Source: Macrotis lagotis
Taxonomy: Eukaryota; Chordata; Mammalia; Peramelemorphia; Peramelidae
NCBI RefSeq assembly: GCF_037893015.1
Contig: NC_133661.1
Coordinates: forward strand, 224,783,157 to 224,847,156
Direction: 5' to 3'
DNA length: 64,000 nucleotides
The notes beneath the pieces are model-generated. The model searched no databases. It saw only the letters and a program-made list of their open reading frames with translations, and was not told where the DNA came from. This document shows positions 31,992-43,065 of this stretch, piece after piece. The position numbers were made by a program, and so were the translations under genes. The number at the start of each line of letters is the position of its first letter. Position 1 is the stretch's first letter.

Positions 31992-32150
31992 TATAGCTAC
32001 TGATATACATTGTCTTATTTGATGCTCAAAACAATCCTGAAAGGTAGAAACATTGTTATTATCCCCACTTTAAAGTTCAGAACAAGATAAAGAGAAGTTA
32101 AGTCATTTGTCCAAGGTTTTTTAGAGCTTAAAAGTATTGGAGCTATAATT
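31990..32150 (-). mobile_element. MIR fragment
   Basis: TGATGCTCAAAACAATCCTG, TTATTATCCCCACTTTAAAG and CATTTGTCCAAGG. Confidence 0.6.
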
Positions 32151-32224
32151 GGACCCATATTGTCCAATTATAATGTCCAATTATATTATCCAATTACATT
32201 GTTCTTATTTTACTTAGGAGAAAA

Positions 32225-32510
32225 CTAAGGTTAGGTCATGTTGTGATAGAGTAGTGAATGTGAAATCATAAAGAATTATGTCTCACCTTTCAAAATCACA
32301 AAGACCTATACCTCAGACACTTGCTTCCTATGTGACCCTGAGCAAGTCATATCTCTTGGGTGAGAATCTTCATCTATAAAATGGGAATGATAATAGTACT
32401 TACTTCACTTGAGGGGAGAATCAAATGAGATAATATGTACAAAACACTTTGCAAAACTAAGTGTTATACAGATGTCAGCTATCATTGTCATCATTATTAA
32501 GTAATTTTCC
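32225..32510 (+). mobile_element. MIR SINE
   Basis: CAGACACTTGCTTCCTATGT, GAGCAAGTCATATCTCTTGG, CATCTATAAAATGGGAATGA and AGATAATATGTACAAAACAC. Confidence 0.7.
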
Positions 32511-32662
32511 CCAAAGGACAGAGCCGGGCAGAACTGCAATTATTACTCAATTAGTAAGCATCTATTAATTGTATACTGTGTACTAAGCACTATTAAACAC
32601 TTGGAATTCAAGAAGAGGCAAAAATTATTCCCTAACCTCAAGAAGCTTACAATCTAATGGGG

Positions 32663-32998
32663 GTACAATGTTGTTGCTTTTGTCTTTCATTCTTAAAGAA
32701 GACCATGACATCAGGGAAGTGATGCCACAACAAGCACATGGATTGGATTGGAGTAAGTGGGGGGGGGGGGGCTGTGCTAAGTCACCAGCCTCACTTTCTC
32801 CTCCAGAGCTTTCTGGGTCCAGTAGCCAGATAAGAATCAAGATGACAGGAGATGGCCTGGGTGCTAGGCAATCAGGGTCAAATGACTTGCTCAATGTCAC
32901 GCAGCTAGAAAGTGGCAAGTGTCTGAGGTAGGATCTGAAATTCCAACCTCCTGACACCAAGGCCAGTGCGCTATCCACTATACCACCTAGCTGGCAAA
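32663..32998 (-). mobile_element. RTE-tailed tRNA SINE (GTCCTT-type), full length
   Basis: The plus strand runs TTGTTGCTTTTGTCTTTC, GACCATGACATCAGGGAAGT and AGAGCTTTCTGGGTCCAG to GGCCAGTGCGCTATCCAC and the tRNA-like head CCACCTAGCTGG. It contains a 12-G run at about 32759-32771. A 141-residue minus-strand frame (32625-33050) lies in it and is an artefact. Confidence 0.75.
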
Positions 32999-33221
32999 GA
33001 AAAATATACAAAGTCAGGTACATACAGGTTAAAAAAGGAAAAAATAACAAAATGAAGTCACTAGAATTGAGAGGGATTAGGGTATTGAGTTACAAAACTT
33101 ACAAAAAAGATCAGTGTTGAAAACTACCTATGTGTGTAGTTGAAAAAATAAAGTAACATACAATAGAAAAGAAAAAGAAGAGAGAAAAAAAGAGGGATCA
33201 GGGAAGGCTTTCTATAGATAG

Positions 33222-33380
33222 AATTTTGTAATAATGTTTGTCCTTCATTTTCCAAGAAGACTGTAACATCATGCCTTGACAAGCATATGCATTGGATTTG
33301 AGTGAGGGAATGTTGTACTAAGTAACCAACCTTACTTTCTCCTCCAGACCCATCTGAGTCCAGTGACCAGATATGGGATT
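33222..33380 (-). mobile_element. RTE-tailed SINE (GTCCTT-type), truncated
   Basis: TGTTTGTCCTTCATTTTCC, GCATTGGATTTGAGTGAGG and CCATCTGAGTCCAGTG. Confidence 0.65.
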
Positions 33381-33975
33381 TTAGCTGAGATTTAAGGAAA
33401 GTCAGGAAGGTCAGTAGTTGGAGCAGAGGAAGGAGAGCATCCCAGACAAGGGGGTCAGACCAAGAAAATTCCCAGAGTCAAGAGATAGTTTCTTGATCAT
33501 ACAACAGACAACAGACCAGTGTCACTGAATTGAAGAGTAGGGAGTAAGGTGTAAGACTGGAAAAGTAGAAGGGGGCAAGGCCATGAAGGGCTTTGAATGT
33601 AAAACAGCATTTTGTGTTTGCTCCTGGAGGCAATAGGAAGTCACTGGAGTTTATTTGAGGGGGAAATAGGGAGATAATATGATTGTACTTGCATGTTAGG
33701 GAAATCACTTTAGTGACTGAATGGAGGATAGATTACAGTAGGAAGATATAAGGTAGGTCAACCTACCAGCAGGTTATTGTAATAATCAAGGTGAGAGGTG
33801 ATGGCAGTGTCCAAGAAGAGAAGAGAAAGTGTTAAAGAGATTTTGCAAAAGTAAAATTGACAGGTCTTGTGATAGACTGGATTTGGTGGGGTAGGAGATA
33901 ATGAGGAGTCCAGGATGATCAGAGAGATAGGGTCTTTGTCCCAGGGCAACAAAATTTGGAGAGTGTTGACAATGC

Positions 33976-34902
33976 TTGAAGTCCTTTAGCAGTGTAGTAA
34001 AAACTAAGCTTAGCACCTAATTAGCAAAAATAATTAAACAGGGAGCTACTAGATAGCTGAGGCTTCCTACCTCTCCCCATGACAGCTGCACCCCATGTGA
34101 ACTTTCAGTGTATATCTTGCCACTTCCCTAGGGATGCATTTGAGGTCATTTGCCCCATGCAAAAATTGCTAGTTACAGTTGCAGAGCTAGGAATCTAAGT
34201 TGGGTCCTGTGATATCAAATCAAGTGGTCTTTTCTTGATCCTACAATGCCTCAAACAAATAAGATTAAGAGATGTAGGGTACCTGAGAGTTTAGTTGAAC
34301 TTCAGCTCCAAATATCATTGAAAGACTTCATTGCCTGGGGTGGGGAGGGGGAACCTAAATCCACTGGGCAGTTGTGCCCTGTGTCCTGCCCAAATTGCGC
34401 TGTCATGTGTTTTGGCTCACTAGAGACTATCCTGTGACCAAATGAAACACATCTGAGGTTCTCTCAGATCAAGTGATAAGTCCCCCTGGTGCGGATACCT
34501 TGGCATGTAGACACAATGCCTCAGCCAGTTTGCACCCAAGCTAATAAGTATTGCGTTTTTCTTTATTTTTAGCATGAAGAATAGATGCCAGAGTTTGCCA
34601 TTAGGCTGACATTTTGCCTTCCTGTGGTGGTAAGAAGATACATGTAGTCCAGGTGTCCAAGCAGAATAGGAACATGTGTCCCCTGGGTCTATCTATTGCA
34701 CAACATATTACAGGGAAGGGGGGTGGGGGGGTGGGGAACTATTAGAGTGCTTAAAAATAGCCATTGAGTTGAAGTGACCCAAGACCTGTTTATGACTCAA
34801 AAAAGCTTTACTAAGTCCAAGGTGCCAAGTGTATAGGGGTAAAAGCTGGGAGGGGCCATTAAGACCATCCAGTCCAAAATGTCCATTTCTTTTGGCCCAG
34901 AG
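33976..34902. other. Unassigned, repeat-poor stretch
   Basis: I recognise no repeat, RNA or coding segment in more than 900 bases. It is the least repetitive-looking block in the central window, apart from a G-rich patch at about 34710-34735. Confidence 0.4.
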
Positions 34903-35280
34903 ATCATCCTACTTAAGGGATGTATTCCAAAGAGGTCATTGACAAAAGAAAGCTTTCAGAATATTTATAGCAGCATTTTTTTTGGTAAAAGAAGGAACTT
35001 TAAACAAAATAAATGTCCACCAATATGGTAATGACTAAATAAACTGTAGGACAGTAATGTAATATAATATTAGATAGTGATGAGAAAGAGGGAGAGAGAC
35101 AAGAATCAGACCAAGACTGAGTATTTGCATTTCCTACTGCCTGCGGAGTTTCAGACTCTCTTTGGGGATAAATTCTGGAGATGTATGCAAATTTAACAAA
35201 ATGAAATTGTATGTGTAAAATGTGGGAATGTAAATCATTGTGGGGATATGAATTATTAATTAAAATATTTTTGCTATTAA
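34903..35280 (+). mobile_element. L1 3'-end fragment, diverged
   Basis: GGGATGTATTCCAAAGAGGT, AATATTTATAGCAGCATTTT and AATGTCCACCAATATGG follow the end of ORF2. Confidence 0.5.
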
Positions 35281-35282
35281 AA

Positions 35283-35590
35283 AAGAGAACCTATTTATTA
35301 GGTACTTCCTATGGACCAGGCTTTGTCTAAGCACTAGAAATGCAAGGGGGGGGAGATAATCTCTGCCCTCAAAGATATTACATTCTAAGGGGGAATATAG
35401 CAAATAAAAGCGGGGAGGGAATGGGAGTGGAACATATTGCACAATGTGACAAGGTAGAAAAGTCTGGAGTCAGGAGCTGAGCCAGGAGCAAAGTGATCAC
35501 TGATAGCATGGGTGCTTCCCAAAATAGTGGCCCCAGATAGGAGGAGGGGACCACAGAATTAGAAGAATTTCCAGGCTGAGAAAGCTGCTG
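35283..35590 (+). repeat. Dispersed long repeat, start fragment
   Basis: CTATTTATTAGGTACTTCCT, CTAAGCACTAGAAATGCAAG and CTGCCCTCAAAGATATTACA. It weakens after about 35500. Confidence 0.5.
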
Positions 35591-36055
35591 GTACAGGAGG
35601 TGGAAAAGCCCCAACAGTGAATACTAGGGCCAAGAAAAAAAGAGAACATATTACTGATGTGTTCTAAGAAGCAACAAATACAATGGAATAAAGAGAAGTA
35701 CTGAGAAGAAAAACAGGATGCAAAGTGAAGTAAGCAGATCAGAGAAATAATTGAACACTGACTGTAAATGTAACTGGAAGCTATCAAAGCTATCAAATTA
35801 TGTTCATCAAGTTTGGTGCCAAAGAAAAGAAATGAAGTTACCCCATTCATCTTGATCCTTTATAGAAGTAAGGACTAAGAGTGTGAAACACTACATGTAA
35901 TGCCAGACTTTTTCTCTGTTGGCCTGTTCAGGTACCTCCTTTTTATTCTTTGTCATAAGGAACAGTTCTCTTGGAGGAGGAGGGAAGAATATATTAGGAA
36001 ATAAAAGTGATGTATAAACAAAAGTTATCAATAAAATATATTTTAAGTGGTCATC
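35591..36055. other. Weak L1 3'-UTR-like stretch
   Basis: AAAGTGAAGTAAGCAGATC and the following text loosely match 'GTGAAGTGAGCAGAACC' of L1 ends. Frames at 35497-35850 and 35891-36100 are not recognisable. Confidence 0.3.
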
Positions 36056-36480
36056 TGTTTTAACCCACTCCTCAGATGATGAAACTGAGACAGAGTGCAA
36101 ATGACTTATCCAAGATTACCCTAAAGACTACTCCAGAGCCAGGACTTAAATCTAGGTCCTGGGATTTTAGAGCTAGAAGGATATTCAAAGACATTTAATC
36201 CAACCCTCTCATTTTTCAGATGACAAGCCTGAGGCTAAAAGAGATGACATTGACCAAGATTACCTTGATAGTAACTAAGGATTTAAAACTCAAATATAGA
36301 TCATAGAATTATAAAACCATGGAACTTTAAGACTATAAGAGATCTTAAAACTTTTAATCCCATCTCTTATTTTGCAGGAGAAGAAACCGAGGCACTGATT
36401 GATAAAGTGATTTGTCCAATGTATCATAGCTAATAAATGTCAATTTCAGGATGCAAATTCAGGTCCTTTGATTATAATTT
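36056..36480 (-). mobile_element. Cluster of MIR/L3-type fragments
   Basis: Three successive pieces with 'CCAACCCTCTCATTTTTCAG'-type text: CTCAGATGATGAAACTGAG, TTTTTCAGATGACAAGCCTG and AGAAGAAACCGAGGCACTG. Confidence 0.5.
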
Positions 36481-36770
36481 TTAAAATTTTAATAAATATG
36501 GTCAAAATCAGAGGGAAAGTAGAAAATTAGAGGGACAATTTCTCAGGTTAAAATCTCATATCTCAAATCTATATGGAACTTTGTAAAATCTAAAAGAATA
36601 CAAATCATTCTCCAAGTAATAAATAGTCAAGGGATATAAGCAGGTAATTTTTATATAAAGAAATCAAAATAATTTATAGTCATATGAAAAAATTACCTTA
36701 ATCAATATTGATTAGAGAAATTAAATGCAAATTAAAACAACCTTGAGATCATTTTACACCTATCAGGTTC
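36481..36770 (+). mobile_element. Internal L1 ORF2 fragment without poly(A)
   Basis: AATCATTCTCCAAGTAATAA, GTCATATGAAAAAATTACCT, GATTAGAGAAATTAAATGC and TTTTACACCTATCAGGTT are mid-to-late ORF2. MIR-like text (CTTTGATT...TATAA) stands on both sides. Confidence 0.6.
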
Positions 36771-37435
36771 TTTGATTTTATAAAGCCAATATTCTTTTCA
36801 CTAAACCAGCTTCCTCTATGCTATCTGAAGTGTTAACCTCAAAAATATTTAAAGACTCTCAAGATATCTTTCTTTTTTAGAAAACAGAAACTGAACTTTC
36901 ACCATGGATTAAATGCTCAAATTTTTCTTTTTATTTGATGCAAAGTAGTAAATAATAATTTTTTAAAAAGTGCATATCAGACTTATGGAGACAAAATGAC
37001 TTTGGAAGCATTTGCTGGCTCCAGGAAAGGTCAAAATGGAATACACAGGCCCATTATAGTACACATACATGAGAAAGAGTTGTCATTATTTTTTATGATT
37101 GGACCAAGCCAGAACCTCACAGGAGGGGACCAGAGGCCCTTAGAGAACAGTGACCCAAAAGTAAGAAAGTGACTTTCTTGAGGTCACACAGACCCATACT
37201 GGATCCCAAGGTGTCCAGGGGTCTAGAGTCTTTTATTTCCCTCCACCACATACCCTAATGGTACAAATGGAGAATATCTAAAAGCCTAAAAGTATCTCTC
37301 CCAATGCTAGACACAGTGTTTATTCCTTCCCATAAGAAACTGAGGAGATTTTGTTAAAATGTAAAAACAATCTGGAAGGATGAACCACTATGAAGAATTA
37401 ATTCCTTTATTCAATAAGTGAAAGTTGTATAAGGG
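36771..37435. other. Unassigned stretch after a MIR remnant
   Basis: The first 60 bases finish the split MIR. The rest shows nothing clear apart from a weak MIR-like TGACTTTCTTGAGGTCACA near 37170. Confidence 0.35.
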
Positions 37436-37439
37436 GCTA

Positions 37440-37610
37440 CCAACCAATTAATCAATCAAAAAGGGATTAAGTCCATACTATTTGGCAGACACTGTGTTGA
37501 ACTTTGAGATAAAAAGATAAAATCCAATGCTCTTAAGGATCTCATCTTGCAATAGGAGAAATAAACATGGAAATGAGAAAGGAAAGGATTCTAAGCATCA
37601 TGGGGGATAG
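37440..37610 (+). repeat. Dispersed long repeat, start fragment
   Basis: CAATTAATCAATCAAAAAGG, GGCAGACACTGTGTTGAAC and GAGATAAAAAGATAAAATCC. Confidence 0.45.
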
Positions 37611-37865
37611 TTGGTGCTTGAAATGGACTCCTTCCTTCATAATCCTTTTCTTACTTCAAGGCTTACTCAAATTCCACTTCTTTCTTTTGATTTTTTTTGT
37701 TCCTATCTCTTCTTCTCCCCTTCCAGTTAAAAGTGTGGTCTACCTTCTTGTTTTCTCCCAGATTGATTCTTTTATGAAGACAAACTAGGCTACCTTTTGC
37801 CTTAACTTTTACCTAGTCTTTAATTACTGAATGGACTTTGCCTCAGACAAACTAAGACCTGGGAA
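37611..37865. other. Possible L2 body remnant
   Basis: TTACTTCAAGGCTTACTCAA, ATTCCACTTCTTTC and the following C/T-rich text recall L2 upstream of its 3' end. Weak. Confidence 0.3.
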
Positions 37866-37869
37866 AGAC

Positions 37870-38105
37870 ATTAACTTAAAAAGGCCAAGGTTTCCCACTG
37901 CAACCTGGATCATCACCAATTGACTTGACTTATGTCTTGCCCCTGGACTCTGAAGACTGGAGGAGAGAATGAGGATGTGACTTTGTATAGCTCTAACACA
38001 CTTAAATCCATGTCACTTGGATATCAAGACATCACTCTCCTCATGTCTTTGGTCCTCTTTGAGAATGAAGGATGAACAACAACAATAACAATAATTAAAA
38101 TGTTT
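37870..38105 (+). mobile_element. RTE-tailed SINE (GTCCTT-type)
   Basis: AACCTGGATCATCACCAATT, ACTGGAGGAGAGAATGAGG, GACATCACTCTCCTCATGTC, GGTCCTCTTTGAGAATGAAG and an ACAACAACAATAACAATAA tail. Confidence 0.75.
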
Positions 38106-38211
38106 TCTTCCTTCTCAGGTTTTCCTAGAGAGCTACATCAGGATCTCTTTTGCTTCCATGGTTTCCTCTCTGATCATATATATATATATGTAAAATCCCT
38201 CCTCTCCAATC

Positions 38212-38449
38212 ACCTTTTTTTAACATTTTATTTAACATTTTATTTTATTTATAATTTCCAATTAAATACAATAGAAATATGTACCCATCATTTTTTGCAA
38301 GGCTCTGAATTCTACAATTTCCCCCTTCCCCCCAAGTCTGTCTGACAGTCTCTACATTGTTTCCATGCCATACATTGATGTAAATTGAATAAGAGTAAAC
38401 ATAAGAATAAACATAAACCCCCTCCCCCCCCAAGAAGATGAGAAACCTC

Positions 38450-38509
<60 letters not shown>

Positions 38510-39375
38510 TGTACTTCAGTCTGTGTTCAGATTTCAATGGCTCTGTCTCTGGGGTGAGTTGCCTTCTTTATCATAAGTCCACCAGAGAAGTTGCTTCAAT
38601 ATTTTTCCCTCAGTTGCTATTACTAGCTGTCCTCTACTCTATTTCTCCCCCACTCTCATTTATTCTATTCTCTCTCTCCCCTTTCATCCTGGCCCTGTCC
38701 AAAAGTGTGTTGAATCTGAGTACCTGCTCCCTCCATCTTCCCTCTCTTCTATCACCTATTCCCCCTTCCCTCACCCCCCCATTCCCCCCTCATCCCGTCC
38801 CTTTCCTCCCACCCTTCTCCAGGGCAAGATAGATTTCCTCACCCTATTGTGTATATCACTTCCTCCCTGAGCCATTTCTAATGAGAATGAAGGCTCACTC
38901 ATTCCCCCTTGCCTTCACTTCCTCCACTCCACTGAAAAAGCTTTTTCTTGACTCTTATGTGAAATCTCTCAGCTTCTTCTTCATCTCCTTTTCCTTCCTC
39001 CCAAGACTTTCCCCCATCACCCATTGACTCCATCCCTTTACCACATCATGTCATTATATTCCGCTCCTTCCTATGTCCTGTCTATATATGCTCCTTCTAA
39101 CAATTCTTATAAATGAGGAAAGTTCATATGAGTTATCAATATCTTCTTCCCATGCAGGAAAACAAACAGTTCAATATCATTTTCTTATAGTTAGTCCCTC
39201 TCTTCCACTGCCTCTATGGTTCACCAGAGTCCTGTATTTGGAAATCAAATTTTCTGTTTAGTGCTGGTCATCTCAATAGGAACATTTGAAAGTCCCCTGA
39301 AAGAGGATGTTCAGTTTTGTTGGGTAGTTGATTCTTGGTTGTAAACCAAGATCTTTTGCCTTCCGGAATAAGTGC
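38212..39375 (-). mobile_element. HAL1/L1-type element, ORF1 C-terminus and 3' UTR
   Basis: On the minus strand it starts with TTCCGGAAGGCAAAAGATC and codes for a carboxy end like PRINYP, then (S)GDFQMFLLR. A purine-rich 3' UTR follows, with the (GA)n at 38452-38507, and a TTTTATTT-rich (antisense A-rich) end near 38212-38250. The lack of ORF2 between ORF1 and this UTR is the hallmark of a half-L1 (HAL1) rather than a full L1. The name is inference. Confidence 0.55.
38452..38507. repeat. (GA)n microsatellite
   Basis: About 27 uninterrupted GA units. Confidence 0.95.
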
Positions 39376-39720
39376 TTCTTCTTTTCCTCCATTGGTATCA
39401 TGCTGCAGCTTATTTGTGTGCCTCTCCATTGACGGTTTCATTACCTCTGATTTTAATTTTTTGAAGAAGCAGTTGGTGGGGGCAAACAAGAACTGAGGTT
39501 TAATAGGATAGGGGATAGGATATAATGAAACTAATCAGTCATAGGGTCGATTGTGCAGGGATTACATGATAACTTTATCATGTAATTAAAAGGAATAGCA
39601 AATTGTACATAATAGATTTGTAGTTTCACAGGCAATTGTCTTTTTTATTGTGCTATATTATAGAATTGCTTATTTTATTCTGTAAATTAAAAATAAGATA
39701 AAGTGATTAATAATCTTACC
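39376..39720. other. Unassigned AT-rich stretch
   Basis: No recognised repeat. Contains TTACATGATAACTTTATCATGTAA-type palindromic text near 39563-39585. Confidence 0.35.
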
Positions 39721-39721
39721 C

Positions 39722-39726
39722 ACATA

Positions 39727-39783
<57 letters not shown>
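39722..39783. repeat. (TA)n microsatellite
   Basis: ATATATATGTATATATATAT-type tract of about 60 bases. Confidence 0.95.
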
Positions 39784-39786
<3 letters not shown>

Positions 39787-40014
39787 TTATCAGATTATTC
39801 AGGGATGATGCAGAGAGGCCAGAGCATGGATGATGAACTAGGAAAACAGAGAGGAATGGAGCTATTCTAGTTTGCTAGTTTATGAGTACCATAGTTTTAT
39901 GAATTTCATAAATTCAGGGAATGTGTATTATGTAAACTTTGTATCTCCATGAGTGCCAGTTCTCCAGACACAGTGGATACTTAATAAATATTATTTGAAT
40001 TGAGTATGTGTAAG

Positions 40015-40495
40015 AATTGCAGAATCACGGAATTTAAACTTGGAAGGAACCTCAGTGGTCAGTCAGTTGGTCTGACTCATGTCCACAAGACATAACCACT
40101 GAAATAGATATGATAAGCTGTCATCCAGTTTTCACTTGGAGGCCTACAATATGGGGTAACCTACCATCTCCTGAGGCAACCCATTCCACTTTGAGCCAGC
40201 TCTAATTATTAGGGAAATATTCCCAACATCAGGTTTAATATTTTCTCTTTGTATCTTCCACTTATTGCTTGTGGTTCTATTCTTTAGGTTGAAACAGAAG
40301 AAATCTCTCTTCTGTTTGATAGTCCTTCAAAAAAGTGAAGACAACTATCACTCTTCCCCCTTGCATCTTCTCTAGGCTAAAAATTCCCAGTTTCTTCAAT
40401 TGTTTCTCACATGACATAGACTAGAGGTCTTTCACCAACCTAAATGTCTCCTCTGGATACTCTTCACATTATCGAAATCTTCCTTATACTGTAAT
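40015..40495 (-). mobile_element. CR1/L3 LINE 3' end
   Basis: AGAATCACGGAATTTAAACT, TGGAAGGAACCTCAGTGGTC, CTGAGGCAACCCATTCCACT, TCTCTAGGCTAAAAATTCCC and CTCCTCTGGATACTC give the CR1-clade 3' end in antisense. The copy is well preserved. Confidence 0.75.
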
Positions 40496-40496
40496 T

Positions 40497-41265
40497 TTAT
40501 TTATTTTTATTTATTTTATTTATTTTGAGTTTTACAATTTTTCCCCCATTCTTGCTTCCCTCCCCCCACCCCCCACAGAAGGCATTCTGTTAGTCTTTAC
40601 ATTGTTTCCATGGTATACATTGATCTCAGTTGAATGTGATGAAAGAGAAATCATATCCTTGAGGAAGAAAAACAAAGTATAAGAGATAGCAAAATTACAT
40701 AATAAGATAACAGGGTTTTTTTTTTCTAAATTAAAGGTAATAGTATTTGGTCTTTGTTCAAACTCCACAATTCTTTTTCTAGATACAGATGGTATTCTCC
40801 ATTGCAGATAGCCCAGAATTGTTCCTGGTTGTTGCACTGATGGAATGAGCAAGTCCATCAAAGTTGATCATCACCCCAGTGTTGTTAGTGTGTACAATGT
40901 TTTTCTGGTTCTGCTCCTCTCACTCAGCATCAGTTCATGCAAATCCAAGCATCCCTGAATTCCCATCCCTCCTGGTTTTTAATAGAACAATAGTGTTCCA
41001 TGACATACATACATATGGCACAGTTTGTTAAGCCATTCATTTAATTTCCAGTTCTTTGCCACCATAAACAGGGCTGCTATGAATATTTTTGTACAACTGA
41101 TGTTTTTACTCTTTTTCATAATCTCTTCAGTGTAGAGACCCAGTAGTGGTATTGCTGGATCAAAGGGTATGCACATTTTTATTGTGACTTTGGGCATAAT
41201 TCCAAATTGCTCTCCAAAAAGGTTGGATGAATTCACAACTCCACCAACAATGTATTAGTGATCCT
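40497..41265 (-). mobile_element. L1 LINE, end of ORF2 plus 3' UTR
   Basis: The minus-strand frame 40979-41236 shows IPFDPAIPLLGLYTEEIMKK, IFIAALFMVAKNWKL and WLNKLCHMY. Just upstream, in another frame, HCWWSCEFIQPFWRAIWNY is visible. All are L1 ORF2 C-terminal motifs. The TTTATTTATTTTTATTTA tract at 40497-40527 is the antisense A-rich tail. Confidence 0.85.
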
Positions 41266-41296
41266 GATCTTTCTTTAAAAAAAAAAAAAAGGTGAT

Positions 41297-42878
41297 GGGG
41301 GCAGAGCCAAGATGGTGGCGTGAAGGCAGCATTTCCTGGGAATTCTGACCCCCACAAACCTCAAAAAAAAATAACAAAGGATGGCTCTAGCCAAAATTTA
41401 GAGGGGCAGAACCCACAGAAAGACTGAGTGATACATTTTTCCAGTCCAAGACAACTTATAAGTTCCATAGGAAAGGTGTGTTTCACCAGGACCGGGGGTT
41501 GGGAAAAAAGCTGTGGCACAGCCCAGTGCAGCAGCCCAGCCCAGAGCAGCCAAGCCCAGCCCAGCCCAGAGATCACTGGCAACATCTTGAAGGGGCAGGG
41601 AGAGAACTCTGTTGTACCTGAGTGAGTGTGGAGTGAGGAGCAGGGCCACAGAATCTGCAGCAAGAATTGGTAAAAAAAAGCAGGCTGTACCCCCCAGAGA
41701 TGGTAAGGGAAGTCTGCAGAGATTTCTCTGCTCTCACAGGGGTAGGACTCTTCTGTTTGTCTACACTCAGATATTGCTGTTTGGGCTTCCATACTAAATA
41801 ACCAAGCTGAATCCCTCCTTATAGCCCCAGAGCAGAGGGAAGTTGGGGTTGGGGTATCATGTACATATCAAAGTACAGGCTAGAGAGCATAAGACCTTGG
41901 AGGAATAAAGGTCCCAGTGGGGTATCCCCCCCAAAAAATCCTCAAAGCCTTGGAAGTGCTGTAAATTAGTCTTGGGCTGAGGAAATGAGTAAACAACAGA
42001 AAAAGAAGAATCTGACCATAGAGAATTGCTTTAGTCCCATAGAAGATCAAAACACATACTCAGATGATGAAAAAATGAAGTTTCTGTATCCAAAACCTCC
42101 AAGAGAAATAGAAAATGGGCTCAGACTATGGATGAGCTCAAAAAAGACTTTGAAAAGCAATTAAGGGAGGTAGAGGAAAAATTGGGAGGAGAAATGAGAG
42201 TGATGCAGAAAAATCATGAAAACCAAATCAAAAGCTTGGTGAAAGATATACAAAAAAATACTGAAGAAAATAATATGTTAAAAACCAGTTTAAGCCTAAT
42301 AGAAAAAAAGCAAAACAAAAGGCAAATGAGGAGAAGAATGCCTTAAAAAGCAGAATTGGACAGCTGGAAAAGGAGATAAAAAAAGCTCTCTGAAGAAAAT
42401 AACTCCTTCAAATGCAAAATGGAACTAAAGGAAGCTGATGACTTTGCAAGAAAGCAGGAAGAAATAAAACTCTGCCAAAAAAGCCAAAAATTAGAAGAAA
42501 ATGTGAAATATCTCACTGGAAAAATAACCAACCTCGAAAACAGATCCAGAAGAAATAATTTAAAAATTATTGGGCTATCTGAAAGCCATGACCAGGAGAA
42601 GAGCCTAAACTTCATTTTTCAAGAAATAATACAGCAAAATTGCCCTGAGATCCTAGAAGCTGAGGGTAAAATAGAAATCAGGAGAATTCACTGGTCACCC
42701 CTTGAAAGAGATGCCAAAAGAAAAATTTCCAGGAATATTATAGCCAAATTCCAAAACTCCCAAATCAAAGAGAAAATTCTAAAAGCTGCCAGAAACAAGC
42801 AATTAAACTACTGAGGCTCCATAGTCAGGATTACACAGGATCTGGCAGCATCTACATTAAGGGCTCATAGGGAGCTTG
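41297..42878 (+). mobile_element. L1/HAL1 5' UTR and ORF1, 3' truncated
   Basis: It begins GGGGGCAGAGCCAAGATGGT, the canonical start of mammalian L1 5' UTRs. ORF1 starts at 41985 (MSKQQKKKNLTIEN). A coiled-coil frame at 42128-42346 (MDELKKDFEKQLREVEEKLG) follows, then the RRM-like core at 42419-42814 (NLENRSRRNNLKIIGL, KISRNIIAKFQNSQIKEKIL, KAARNKQLNY). At least three frameshifts and a stop kill it. It stops about 60 bases later, before the ORF1 end, and a MIR follows. The long minus-strand frames over the 5' UTR (41361-41792) are artefacts. Confidence 0.85.
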
Positions 42879-42879
42879 A

Positions 42880-43065
42880 CCTGTGTTATATTCTTTACAA
42901 ATATTCTCTCATTTGATTCTCACACCAATCATTGTTGATTAAGGAAAACAGACAGACAGAGATTAAGCAACTTGCCCAGAGTCATCCAGTATCTGAGGCC
43001 AAGTTTCAACTCAGCTCTTCTAATTCCAGGCCCAGCACTCTATCTACTATGCTACCTCACTTCCA
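42880..43065 (-). mobile_element. MIR SINE
   Basis: TTACAAATATTCTCTCATTT, GATTAAGCAACTTGCCCAGA and GGCCCAGCACTCTATCTAC. Confidence 0.75.

Larger units (their letters stand above)
32540..33975 (+). repeat. Dispersed long repeat, best-preserved layered copy
   Basis: It starts AGTAAGCATCTATTAATTG and AAGAAGCTTACAATCTAATG. It is interrupted at 32663 and 33222, then continues with GATTTTAGCTGAGATTTAAG, ACAGACCAGTGTCACTG, CATGAAGGGCTTTGAATGTA, GGAAGTCACTGGAGTTTATT, CAGGTTATTGTAATAATCAA and AGGAGTCCAGGATGATC. Confidence 0.7.

Noticed and set aside
32625-33050. 141-residue minus-strand frame
   Set aside because: It runs through an RTE-tailed SINE and its flanks.
35497-35850. 117-residue hydrophobic minus-strand frame
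   Set aside because: Low-complexity Ser/Phe/Leu text from a purine-rich strand and a repeat edge. No motif.
41361-41792. 143-residue minus-strand frame
   Set aside because: It lies antisense to the L1 5' UTR and has no protein-family features.
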